NCBI GenBank assembly: GCA_016788165.1
Contig: JAEUTH010000025.1
Location: 1 to 64,000 of the forward strand
Reading direction: 5' to 3'
DNA: 64,000 bases
DNA from: Bacteroidia bacterium
Lineage (GTDB): Bacteria; Bacteroidota; Bacteroidia; AKYH767-A; OLB10
Shown one piece after another: positions 18,560 to 31,000 of the stretch. The position numbers were made by a program, and so were the translations under genes. Numbering within the stretch: position 1 is the first letter of the stretch; each line of letters begins with the position of its first letter. The notes under the pieces are model-generated. The model searched no databases. It saw only the letters and a program-made list of their open reading frames with translations, and was not told the origin of the DNA.

Positions 18560-18994
18560 ATGAGAAAACTAAGCACATTAATTTTAACATTTCTGCTTTT
18601 TTTATCAGCGCAGGTGTTATTTGCTCAAAACCAAAATCCATTCATAGGTGAATGGACAGCTACTGATAGGCCGGGATCTTCCATTTCATTAAAATTGAAG
18701 TCTGATTGGTCATGCAGTTTTAAAATAAATGGACTAAACACATACAACATTACGGGTTACAAATTTGCATCAAATAAAGGGTTAGGTTCTGAAGATGATT
18801 ACAAGCAGGATGTTTTGTTGTACATAACACCCCAAGCATCTGCTAATAGTAGTGCGTTAACTTTAAATAATCAGGTTCGTTTTTTAAACGGAACTTTAGA
18901 GTTAGATGCAGAGCAAGGCAATACATTGAAGCTAACCTTTATTGACACTAACACAAACCCTCCGGCTACTGTTAGCTATTCGTTTACTAAATAA
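18560..18994 (+). CDS. Small secreted protein of unknown function upstream of the giant adhesin
   Basis: A 144-residue protein with a clear signal peptide (hydrophobic residues 5-21, cleavage after LFA before Gln). The mature part of about 120 residues opens with NPFIGEWTATDRPG, continues with alternating polar/hydrophobic strands (SISLKLKSDWSCSFKI, LRFLNGTLELD, LKLTFIDTN) and ends FTK. The GEW start and all-beta character are reminiscent of lipocalin-like or other small beta-barrel domains common in secreted Bacteroidota proteins, but I do not recognise a family. It lacks a T9SS C-terminal domain. It ends 47 bases before the giant gene on the same strand, so the two are likely co-transcribed, and an accessory role for the adhesin is possible. 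Confidence 0.75.
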   Translation: MRKLSTLILTFLLFLSAQVLFAQNQNPFIGEWTATDRPGSSISLKLKSDWSCSFKINGLNTYNITGYKFASNKGLGSEDDYKQDVLLYITPQASANSSALTLNNQVRFLNGTLELDAEQGNTLKLTFIDTNTNPPATVSYSFTK

Positions 18995-19041
18995 ACCCCT
19001 AATAATAAACTTTAAACTGAATTGTTGTAAACCCTTATCCT

Positions 19042-22000
19042 ATGACAAACATATTTACCCAAACAAAAACAAGTTGGCTGAATACATCACAAAGGTTTTT
19101 AAAATCTTTTGTGATGCTATTGCTATTAATTGGAGCCAATACAGCATTAGCTCAAATTAACTATGTACGAACCACATTTACCTCGGCCTATACGCCTATA
19201 ACTGTAGGTGGAGGGGCAACCCAAATTAATGTAGGCACCGGCTTAGGTGATTTCTCAACTACGGGTGGCGTAGCCAGTGGCACCGAAGGTTCGGCCCATA
19301 TACTTTGGCCTTTTAACTTCACTTATAATGGTGTAAGTTTTACCACAGCCAGCGACTTTTTAGGTATTAGTACTAATGGTTATGTATATCCTGTAACAGC
19401 TGCTGTTGGTGGCACAAATGCCGGGAAATTAATATCCAACGTAAATACAAACTTATTTACTACTACATCACCACATGCAACCATTGCACCTTACTTTGAT
19501 GATTTGTCAATTGGGACGGCAATAAATGGAAATACAGGTACGGTGCTTTATCAGGTTACCGGTAGTGCCGGTAGTCAGGTGTTAACCATTCAATATACTA
19601 ATGTACCGGCTTTTTCATCGGGAAGCGTAAAAGCATTAAATTTCCAGGTGAAGTTTTATGAAACTACCAATGAAATTGAATTTCATTATGGCCCGGTTAT
19701 TAATGGAACTGTTGCGGGTGCCTATAATACAAGTGAAACAGCTTCGATTGGTATTGAATCGGCCACTGGTGGTAATACCAATTATATTGATGCAATCACA
19801 GGTTCGAAAACTGCCAATACAAGTTTAATTACCTCAAATAAATTTTCGCAAATTCGTAATACACGCTTTACACCCGGTACACCTGTGGCTTTGGCAGCAG
19901 GTACTTACACAGTAGGTGTTGGTCAGATGTACACCTCATTATCTGAAGCTTTTGCCGATTTAAACCACAGGGGCATAGCAGGTGCTGTAACCCTTGATCT
20001 AATGGATGCAGTTTATGATACAACTGTAGCTGGTGGTTTAAATATTTTCCCATTAGTTACTTCTAATATTGCAGGTACTTCAGTTGCCAATACAATTACT
20101 GTAAGCAGAACCGGATTGCCAGCCGATTTAAGATATCGTGGTACCGATGCGGGTAACTTAGGTAATCAAGCATCTGTTTCTATTATTGGAACAACCTTTG
20201 AACCAATTTTGGCTGTTATCGGTACCGACTTTATGTCGGTGAACAACGTGAACTTTACATACAATGGAGTACAAGGTACAGGAGTTAGTTATCAAACAAC
20301 AACAGGTAAAGTTGATTGTGCCATAGGCTTAATCAACTCATCGGCAACTGATGGCGCCACCAATAATACATTCTCAAATTTTGTATGTACTAACGACCGC
20401 ACCAACCCTGCTTCAACACAAGCAATCAGACATTTTACACAAACAACACCTACATCGGCAGCTGGTGCCAATAGTAATAACACTTATAGAGATTTTACCA
20501 TTAAAAATGGTACAAGCGGTATAATTATTAGTGGTAATGCAACTTTCCCTGATATTAACAACAGGGTAATTACATCAGCATGTACTTCTTATAATACGAT
20601 AGGCGACCCTGCTGTTGCTAACGACTTAAGTAACCCATCAACTGCAACATCTCCTTTTGGTATTACTATGTCTAATCAAAGTGGTTTCACATTAAGAAAT
20701 AATATAATTTCTAATCTGACCAACACAAGTACAGGTTCTACCATAGTTGATGGTATTAATGTTACACTTTTTCAAGGGATATGCGAAATCAATAATAACA
20801 TTATAAAAAATCTGCGACAAAATTTGGGATCAGGTACTTCTGTAGTATCAGGTATTAAAATTACAAATGCAACAACAGGTACCCATGAAATCAGAGTTTA
20901 TAATAATGCTATTTCAAATTTAACAACAGCTTATAATGGTGCAGCTTCAGTTACAAGGATGATTAGAGGGATGAGCGGTTTAAGTACTACAAACAATGCT
21001 GCAAAATATAGTATTTACAATAATAGTATAAGTATAGATGGCAGTGGTGCTTCAACGGCATCAAACAATTGTTTTGATGTTGCCGGTACAACAGGCCCTA
21101 ACTATGATGTAAGAAATAATATTTTTGCTAACTATACCATTGCGCAAGCGGGTGTTGCAAGACATGCTTGTTATGTTACCAATAGCAATACTTTATTAGG
21201 CGGTACCGGTTCTACCATCAACCAAAATAATATGTATGTGGCTAATGATGCAGGTGTAACGGGTTTCCCTGTATATAATTCGAGTACAAATACAGGAACC
21301 AACCCAATTGCAACAGTAAACACGAATTATTCGACACAGGTTACAGCACCAAACATTAGCGGTGACCCGGGCTTTTTTAATATTTATGCAAACTTACATG
21401 CTACCAATTTAGCATTACTATCTGGGGCAGGCTCTCTTGTACCTGCTTATTTATCGGTTGATTTAGATTGTAACACGCGTATAATACCAAATGATATAGG
21501 CGCTTATTTATTAGGTGCTTGTCCATCGGGTATTCCTACAGCATCTGTCTCGCCTGCTGGTCCAACATGTACGTTAGAGCAACTAACAGCAACAACCAGC
21601 GCTGTAACTCCGCAATATCAATGGATGCTTAATGGTGTAGATATTTTTGGCGCAACATCATCAACCTATACACCGGGTGTTGCCGGTAATGGTACTTATA
21701 CTTGCCGAGTTAATAATTTAGGTGAAAATTGTTTTGTAGTTTCAAATGCTGTTACCGTAAATCTTTCGCCAACAATTTCAGTTACACCAACATCTGCTGC
21801 TGTTTGTGATGGTGAAACAGTAAATATAAATACCACGGTTACTAATAATCCTCCTTTAAATTATACAGTAGCTTCTATTCCATTTGCAGGTGGGTTTACG
21901 GGTACATTAACCAACGGTGCTTCGTTACCCGGTGGGCCTGGTTTAACGGTAGGTGCTATAGCTGATGAAGGAAATTACAATGTGCCACAAAACAGTACAG

Positions 22001-25000
22001 GTACACCCACAAATTTGCCATGGAATTTCAACTTTTATGGTAGAAACTACAACCAATTTACGATTCACTCGAATGGTCAATTGGTAATGAATGCTAACCA
22101 AACATCGGCAAATAGCGTGTTTAGCCCACCTACAATACCTTCATTAAATGCACCAAACAATTGGTTAGGTTTTTGGGCTGACTTAAATGTAACTGCTAGT
22201 GACCAAATTCGTTGGGATGTTATAGGAACCTCACCCGCTCGGAAGTTTGTCGTACGTTTTACGAATGTAAACTTCTTTTCGGCAACTCCATTTGTAACGG
22301 TTCAATATGAGTTAAACGAAACATCACATGATATTGATGTGTACTTGACATCGGTAAATGGGGTTACAAATACAAAAGCAATTGGTATTGAAGATACAGT
22401 AGTGGCTGGTGTTGTTTCAGGTTTGGCTGCTCCAGGTCGTAACTCAGGAACGTGGATAGCTACCAACGAAGGTTGGAGGTTTTCGCAATTGCCTCCACCC
22501 AGTTATAATTATGCCTGGAGTCCTGCTACCGGTTTAAGTTCAACTTCGGTATCAAATCCGGTTTCGACACCGGTTATTGGCACAACGGTTTACACTGTTA
22601 CCGTTACTAATACCAGTACAGGTTGTACTACTACCGGAACCACATCAATTACGAACAATGGCGTTGCCGACCCTGCACCTACAGTTGGTGGTCCATATAG
22701 TTTCTGTGGTTCACAAGCCTCGGTTTCGGTTACAGCTACTGGTAATAGTACTATTAATTGGTACTCTGCTTTAACAGGTGGTACTTTATTGGGCACCGGT
22801 TCGCCATTTATTTTTGGCCCTGTAAATGCAACTACTACTATATATGCCGAAAGCTTCAACGGATTATGCGGAAGCGATCGTACCCCATTAACAGTAACAA
22901 TTACGGCTTTACCTACTATCAATCCAACAGCAACACCGGTTAATATTTGCTTAGGCTCCACATCGCAATTGGCGGCCAATAGCTTTATTAACGGTTCTGT
23001 TACAGCACTGCCAACCATTGGTAACAATGGTGTTTCGGCCAATATATTTAACGTAGATAACTTAAACGGTACTTCGCCCATCACTTTGCATTTCTTCGCA
23101 ATGGAAATAACGGCAGGTACTTTAGCCGAAATTTGGTATAAGCCCGGTGCTTATACTTGTGGCGTAACACCTTCTAACGTAGGTTACACATTAGCGGGTG
23201 GTGTTCAAGTGCCAATTACACCTTTAGGTATTGGTGTTTTAACCCCCATTCCATTAGATGCTAATATTACTATTCCTGTAGGTCAAACCTATGCTATAGT
23301 GGTAGCATGTAACGGAAGTAACCGCTATTTTAATGGTACGGCTGAATGTGCACCTTGGTTTTCTGATGCAAATATCCGCGTTAATCAAGGCCGTGGTGGT
23401 TCAGCATTTGGTGGGGCATTTGCCGGTTTGGCAAATTCGCCACGTAACTTTGTGGGTTCAATTACTTACGATTTTGGCGACCCAAATTTAACCTTTAATT
23501 GGGCACCGGGTGGTACATTAAATAGTTCAACCATTACAAATCCAATAGCTACGCCAACTGCATCAACTGTTTATACAGTTACAGCAACTAATTTGGCAGG
23601 ATGTACCAGTACAGGTACTGCTGCTGTTAACGTTACAAACCCACCTGCTGCACCCGGCTTTACAGTAAATAGTGTACCTTGTGGTAATGGTGTTGCCTCA
23701 TTAACTGCAAATGGTACCGGTGGTACTTACAAATGGTATGCGCTACCATCAGGCGGCACTGTTTTATTTACAGGTGCAACCTTTACGCCTACCATTTCTT
23801 CAGATACTACGTTTTATGTTTCTGAAACCACAACTGCTGCACCTTTCTGTGAAGGTGCAAGAACAGCCGTTTTTGTTGATATTGTTGATCCCGATACGAT
23901 AAATGCAACCGTGGATATTCCACTAATTTGCGATCAAACACCGGGTAGTACCTTGGTTACCCTTAATGTTACCAATGTTTCCAGCCCGCAAAACAATCAA
24001 TACGTTTATACATGGTCGGCACCCGGATCAGGAGGTTTAAATGCTACAACCGGTAATACCGTAACTGCTAACCCTACAGCTACTACTATTTATACGGTAA
24101 CTGCCAATCAAATTGGCGCATTTACGGTCAATATTAATGGTGTAAGCGCCAATGGAAATACCAGTCAGGATGAAATTACATGGACATTGAAAGATGCATC
24201 TAATGTTACCATTTTAAGTGGTGGTCCTTATGCCGGTTCTAATAATAATGTTACCTCTTTGCCAGTGGTTTCTAATAATGGTCCGTTTACATTCCAAATA
24301 AATGCAGGCAATGTACTTAACGATACCAACTACGCTGCCTTTACTGTATTCTGCGAAGGTAATGCAGTTGCATCGGGTTGCGTTAAAGGCAGTTTAAATG
24401 TTAATGAAACAGCTTGTACAAATATTAGTACTTTCTCAGTAGCTAATATCAATGGTTGTTTGGCATCTTGTAATAGAATAGCAACTGTTACGGTTGGTTT
24501 AGGAAAAACACCGATAGTAAATTCGGTTTCGGCCACTGCTAACCCTATATGTTCTGGTGATGCTACAATTGTGTCAGTTAACGCAGTACAAGGTGGAGGT
24601 AGCGGTTCGCCAGCACCGGAGTTTGGCACTTATTGCAACCCGGTAACATATACAAGCCCTGGCCAGTCAGGTGATTTTATAGCCAATGTGCAGTTCAACA
24701 CATTAAACTATCCGTCAGGTGACGAGGTAGCTGATTATGTTTATGTTACACCAGTTGGCTCTGCAACTACTGTGGTTAGTAAAGGTTCAACATATAATAT
24801 GACTATTACACCCACAACAGGCTTTAGTCAAGCTACTGCCGTTTTTGTTGATTGGAATAATAATGGCTCTTTTGCTGATGGTGGTGAGATGGTGTTTACC
24901 GGTGCATCTGGTACGGTTCCGGTTACTTTACCTGTGACAGTTCCTTCAGGTGCTGCCACAGCATATGTACGTATGCGTGTTACTTGTGTGTTTAGCGGTA

Positions 25001-28000
25001 CTCCAGGCACTAATTATGCTTGTGCACCTAATTCATTTGGTTTTGGCGAAGTAGAAGATTATACCATAGAAATTACAGGTGCCTCATCTGTAGGTTTAAC
25101 TTATGCATGGACTCCTGCTGCCAGCTTAAATAATTCAACTGCAGCCAGTGTTACGGCAACTCCAACAACAACAACAACATATACAGTAACTGTAAGTGAT
25201 CAGGCCGGCTGTACAGCTACTACTACCGTTTTAATTGATGTAGTACAAACGCCTCCAACTCCTACTGCAATTGGCGATACCGTTTGCGGACCAGATACCG
25301 TAAACTTATCAGCTGCCTTATTCGACCCATTAAATACGATGATCTGGACCGACACAATTGGCGGCCCAATATTACATACTGGAACAAACTTCAGCCCATA
25401 TGCTTCAACAAGTGGTACTTACTATGTTCGTGAATTGGCAGGTGCATCAAGCTTAAATGTTGGCTTCAATGGTGTGGGTGCTCCGGTCGGATTTTTCCCA
25501 GATGTAGCATCATTCCAAAACTTTACGGTATTAAATAGTGAAGGAATTACCATCAATACGGTTCAAATTTCGACAAACTTAGGTTCCGGATCCTATCCTT
25601 TAGTAGTTGCATTAGTTAATCCTTTGGGCCAAATTGTTTCTGTTGCCGATACTGTATATGTTACCGGAGGTTCAACAGCTTTACAAACGGTTACATTAAA
25701 TCTTTTTGTGCCTGCTGGTAGTTGGCGTTTGCAACCAATTGCTAACCCTAACTTAGCGGTACATAGCATAGCAGCACATCCTTATACTATTGCCAATCAA
25801 GTTAGCATAACCAGTTTTGGTAATGCGAGCAACCCTGCATTCGCTGCGAATTTCTATGGTTTGTTCTATAATTGGAGTGTTTCAACAGCATGCTACAGTT
25901 TACCTACTATCGTAAATTATATAGTAAACGATCCTCCGGGAATGAGTATTGCGTCAACAAATGGAAGTGCGTTTTGTGATTCGATAAGTACGGTATTAAG
26001 TATAATTGATTCAACAAATGTTTTTGATACATTTGAATGGAGTCCTGCTACCGGGTTAAGTGCAACAACAGGCAGTTCAGTTTCGGTTTCATCATTAACC
26101 AATGTTTCTTATACGGTTATTGCACGCGATACCAATTCAGGATGTAACAATGTTCAAACAATTGATTTAATTGTAAATCCTGCTCCGACAGTAATATTAA
26201 GCTTTACTGACACTACAGTTTGTACTACACAACCTACAATTGCCTTTAATGCAACTGCAGCAAAATCGAGTGTGGCGCAGATAGGCACACGTATAAACCC
26301 GAATTTTGTAAATGGTCAAATTTATGGGGGCAATACCACTCAATATGCGCAAATGATATTTACACCTGCTGAATTAAATGCAGCAGGCATAGTAGGCCCC
26401 ACCAACATTACTTCATTAGCATTCCACGTTATGGGTAAGTTAACTACCACAACTTATACCGTGTCAATTAATTTACGTGCTGATGGAACTGTGCCGGCAA
26501 ACTTTGCCAGCGCTACCCATTTAACACCAATTGGGGCCGCAAACTTTACAAGCTCCACAATTACTTCGGCTTTAGGTTGGAATACTTATAATTTTACAAC
26601 GCCATTTGCCTGGGACGGTGTAAGCAATGTTTTGGTAAGTACCTGCTTTACACACAACATTCCCGGATTTTTTGATGTTGTTAGTACATCCAATGCTGGT
26701 GCTGTAAGATTAAATGCACTTAATGCTTCAGCTTGCGGTGCCATTACAGGCGGTTTGGCTGCTATAAATCCTAACGATAGGCCGAATGTGCGATTCACAG
26801 GTGGTAATGTAACCTACAGTTGGTCGCCAGCTTTAGGCTTAAGTGGTTCCACCATTGAAGATCCGACTGTAGATGTTACACAACTTCCTGTAAATGCAAC
26901 TACTACCTACATTCTTACGGTAACAGATCCTGTTAGCGGTTGTACTGCAAACGACACCGTTAATGTTGAAGTTTTACCTGTACCATTAGCACCATTAGCT
27001 GCTGATACAAACCGTTGTGGTTTTGGACAAGTTGTACTTAATGCAACTGCACAAGGAGGTTATACTTTAAATTGGTATGATGCACCAACAGGCGGAAACT
27101 TATTGGGTTCTGGTTCACCATTTATTTATGAGTTGGGCGCAACCACTACCATTTATGTTGAAGAGTTTAATGGAGGATGTGCCGGTCCACGAACCGCTGT
27201 AAATATTACCATATTCCCTGCACCGGCTGTAAATACAAGTTCAGTCAATGCTCCAATTTGTGATGGTGCTGGCCCTGCAACATTAACAGCAAGTAGTGTA
27301 AACGACCCAAATTATATGTATGAGTGGTCACCTGCATTAGGCTTAAGTGCCACTACAGGCGCTGTTGTTTCAGCATCACCGGTTGTTAATACCACTTACA
27401 CTGTTTTAGGTATTGACACAGTAACCGGATGCCAAGACACAGCAACTGTTTTTGTAGGTGTAGGTAACTCTATAATAATCAATAGCGTAACCGCAGTACA
27501 GGACACTATTTGTGTTGGAGGCACCACTTCATTGTTAGTAACTACGCCACCAACGGGTGCATATACGGTTCAGTCAATACCATTTGCACCGGTAGTTCCT
27601 ATTTCAACATCTTTATCAGGAGTAGGTCCTGTAGGTGATGAAGGCACCTTATTGGGCGCACCGATTGGATTTAACTTCGATTATTTTGGAACGATTTATA
27701 ATTCAGTTACGGTTCATACAAATGGTTATATTGTATTCGCACCGCCAGCTTACGTATTTGGTTCATTTAGCCCAACCACAATACCTAATGCAGCAAATAC
27801 CAATAGTTGGGCCGGTTTCTGGGCCGACTTAAATGCTGTAACTGGCAATATTACATTTGGAACAACGGGAGTTGCACCTTTCCGTAAATTTGTAATTAAC
27901 TATAATAACGTTAACTATTTCTCTGCAACTCCATTCGTTTCGCATCAAATTGTATTAAACGAAACATTTAATACCATTGATGTGCACATGCAACATGCGC

Positions 28001-31000
28001 AAACAACCAATACACAAGCAATTGGTATGGAAAATCAAACGGGTACCATTGGTACTGCAGCGCCAGGCCGTAATGCAGGTATTTGGTCAACCGATAATGA
28101 ATCGTGGAGTTTCGCTCCGCCCGCAACTGTAAATTATGCATGGTCACCGGCAACTGGCTTAAGCAGCACCTCTGTTGCCAATCCTATTGCCAATCCAACA
28201 ACTACTACCACATACACTGTTGTTATTACTGCAACTGAATCAGGTTGTACCAGTACGGGTTCAGTTACCATTGAAGTGCTTTCAATTCCAACTGACCCAA
28301 TTGTAATGGGGCTTGATACCAATTGCGGTCCTGCTTTATTAACCTTTACTGCTGATCCGGGTAATCTTGTGGATACAGTTAAATGGTATGATGCGGCAAC
28401 AGGTGGTACACTTTTAGGAGTTGGCGATAACCTTTCAATATTAGTTTCAAGTACTATTACAATTTATGCTGAACGTACTAATGGAACTTGCTTAAATCCA
28501 GGTGGTCGTACGGCTCATACTATTGTTATTAATCCAGCACCTGCTGTAGCAATTGATGGTGCGGCTACTATTTGCGAAAACAGTTCAACACCTTTATCGG
28601 TTTCGGCTGCTACTGTTGGAAATTACAACAATTATATTTGGTTGCCGGCAACAGGTTTAAATACAACCGTTGGCCCTAATGTTATTGCTTCACCTATTGT
28701 AACAACAACCTATACAGTTTATGCTAGTTCACCAACCAGTGGCGATAGTACATGCGGTAATGCGGCTACGGTTACTGTAACAGTTAACCCAGCACCAATC
28801 ATTACTTCGGTTTCAATTTCACCAACACCTGTTTGTGAAGGAGATTCTGTACAGTTAACGGTTGTTACACCGTCAAGTGGTCCAAGTAACTATACAGTCA
28901 CTTCTATTCCTTTTGCACCGGTTCTACCTTCTGGTCCAACTACGGAGTTATCTAATGGTGGTGTTGCTATTCAGGCATTAGCCACAGGTAGTTTAGACGA
29001 TGGCACTTGGAATGTATCCTTACCCGTAGGTTTTGCATTTGATTATTATGGAGTACCACAAACTACACTCGATGTTTCTACTAACGGCTTTATCGGATTT
29101 GGTGGCTTAAGTGGTCTAAATGGTTGTTGTACAGGTCAACTTATGCCTAATGCTTCTACACCAAATAATGTAGTGGCAATGGCTTGGGAGGATTGGAATC
29201 ATACTGCTGGAATTATGGATGTATTTACCGTAGGTACTACACCTTTCAGGAAGTTTGTGATTCGGGCTCAAGGTGTGCCTCGTTTTGGTGGCGCCAGTGG
29301 TCCAACTACTGCAATGATTGTTTTAAATGAAACACTTAATACTATTGAAATACATAACACTTCAGTTGTTTGTGTAGCAACAGATTTTACTACTCAGGGA
29401 ATCGAAAATGGATCAGGTACATTGGCAACAACAGTTACAGGCCGCAACTCAACCGGTGGTTGGTCAGCTACCAACGATGCTTGGCGATTTGCACCACCTA
29501 CAAGTGTTACTTACAGTTGGGCGCCTAATGCAGGTATGATTAACAGCAATACTGCAAATCCGCAAGCATTGGCAACAGCTAATACAACATACACTGTAAC
29601 TGTAACAAACATTGCTACAGGCTGTACAAGTACTGCAACTGTTGCTAGTAATGTAACAGCATTACCCAAACCCTATTTGAATGCAGGTGATACCATTTTC
29701 TGCTCAAACGTTCCGCAATTTACGGTAACGGTTGGCGATTCTGGCGCATATGCTGGCGGATGGCCGGTAGGTACATTGTTCGATTGGGGAGTTAACGGTG
29801 GAGTTTTAACAGATAGCTTTATTACCATATTTGCTTCTGCAAATGTTAATGTAATTGTAACATTACCACCAAGTATGGGTGGCTGTACAGCTGGTAGCGA
29901 TACTTCTACATTCGACTTGGGTACTATATTAACGCCTGTATTAACATTCCAAAGCGATAGTGTGATATGTTATGGCGATTCAACCGGTAGGTTAATAGGT
30001 AGAATTGACTCAGTATTCTCAGGAACACCTAATTACAGATGGCAATGGTTTACATCACCCGGAAATGTTTTATTAAGGGATGTTACAAATAGTGAGTTAG
30101 TTGATACTTTGGATAATATACCGGCAGGATCGTACTACTTATTGTTAACTGACCATCAAGGAGTACCTGTACCGCCTTATTGCCAACCTGATATTATAAT
30201 AGAATCAGTAGGTGAACCAGTTGGACCGCTATTAGTTCTTGAGGAATTAGCAGGTCATATTGATGTACAATGTTATGGATATGCAACTGGTGCAATTGAT
30301 TTGACCGTAATGGATGGAACAGCGCCTTACACTTACGATTGGAGTACAGGCGAAACTACAGAGGATATTACAGGCTTGGTAGCCGGTATTTATACTTGTA
30401 CTGTAACTGATGTTAGAGGCTGTACATATGAATTTGTAACGGAAATTTTCGAAAATCCACAGGTTACCGTAGGTACCGATCAAACCAATGTATCATGTAA
30501 TGGAGGTTTTGATGGTACTGCTACTGTATATGTTAATGGTGGTGTTGGTGGATATACCTACTTGTGGGATAATGGATCAACTGATCAAACAGCGTTTGAT
30601 TTAACTGCAGGTGTACATACGGTAATTATCACCGATAATTCGGGTACTCCTGGATGTGATACGATTATTTCATTCTTAATAACCGAACCGACATTGTTGG
30701 ATGCAACAAGCAATGTAATAAACCTTAACTGTCATGGCGCAAGTAATGGTGTAGCAACTGCTTTCCCAACGGGCGGAAACCCACCATATAATTACTCATG
30801 GAACAGCATTCCGGTACAAACCACACAAACTGCTACAGGCTTGGCTGCCGGAACTTATACATGCAGTATAACCGATTCAACCGGTTGTATGAAAGATTTG
30901 ATTATTCAAATTACGCAGCCTGATTCATTAGTAGTTGGTACCACAATAGATGATCCTTCATGTAATGGTAGCAATGATGGCAGTGTTACTGCAACAGTAA

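Noticed and set aside
22590-23084. 164-codon minus-strand frame inside the giant gene
   Set aside because: Antisense to the repeats; open only because Thr/Gly/Val-rich codons give few stops on the other strand. No signal, domain or promoter.
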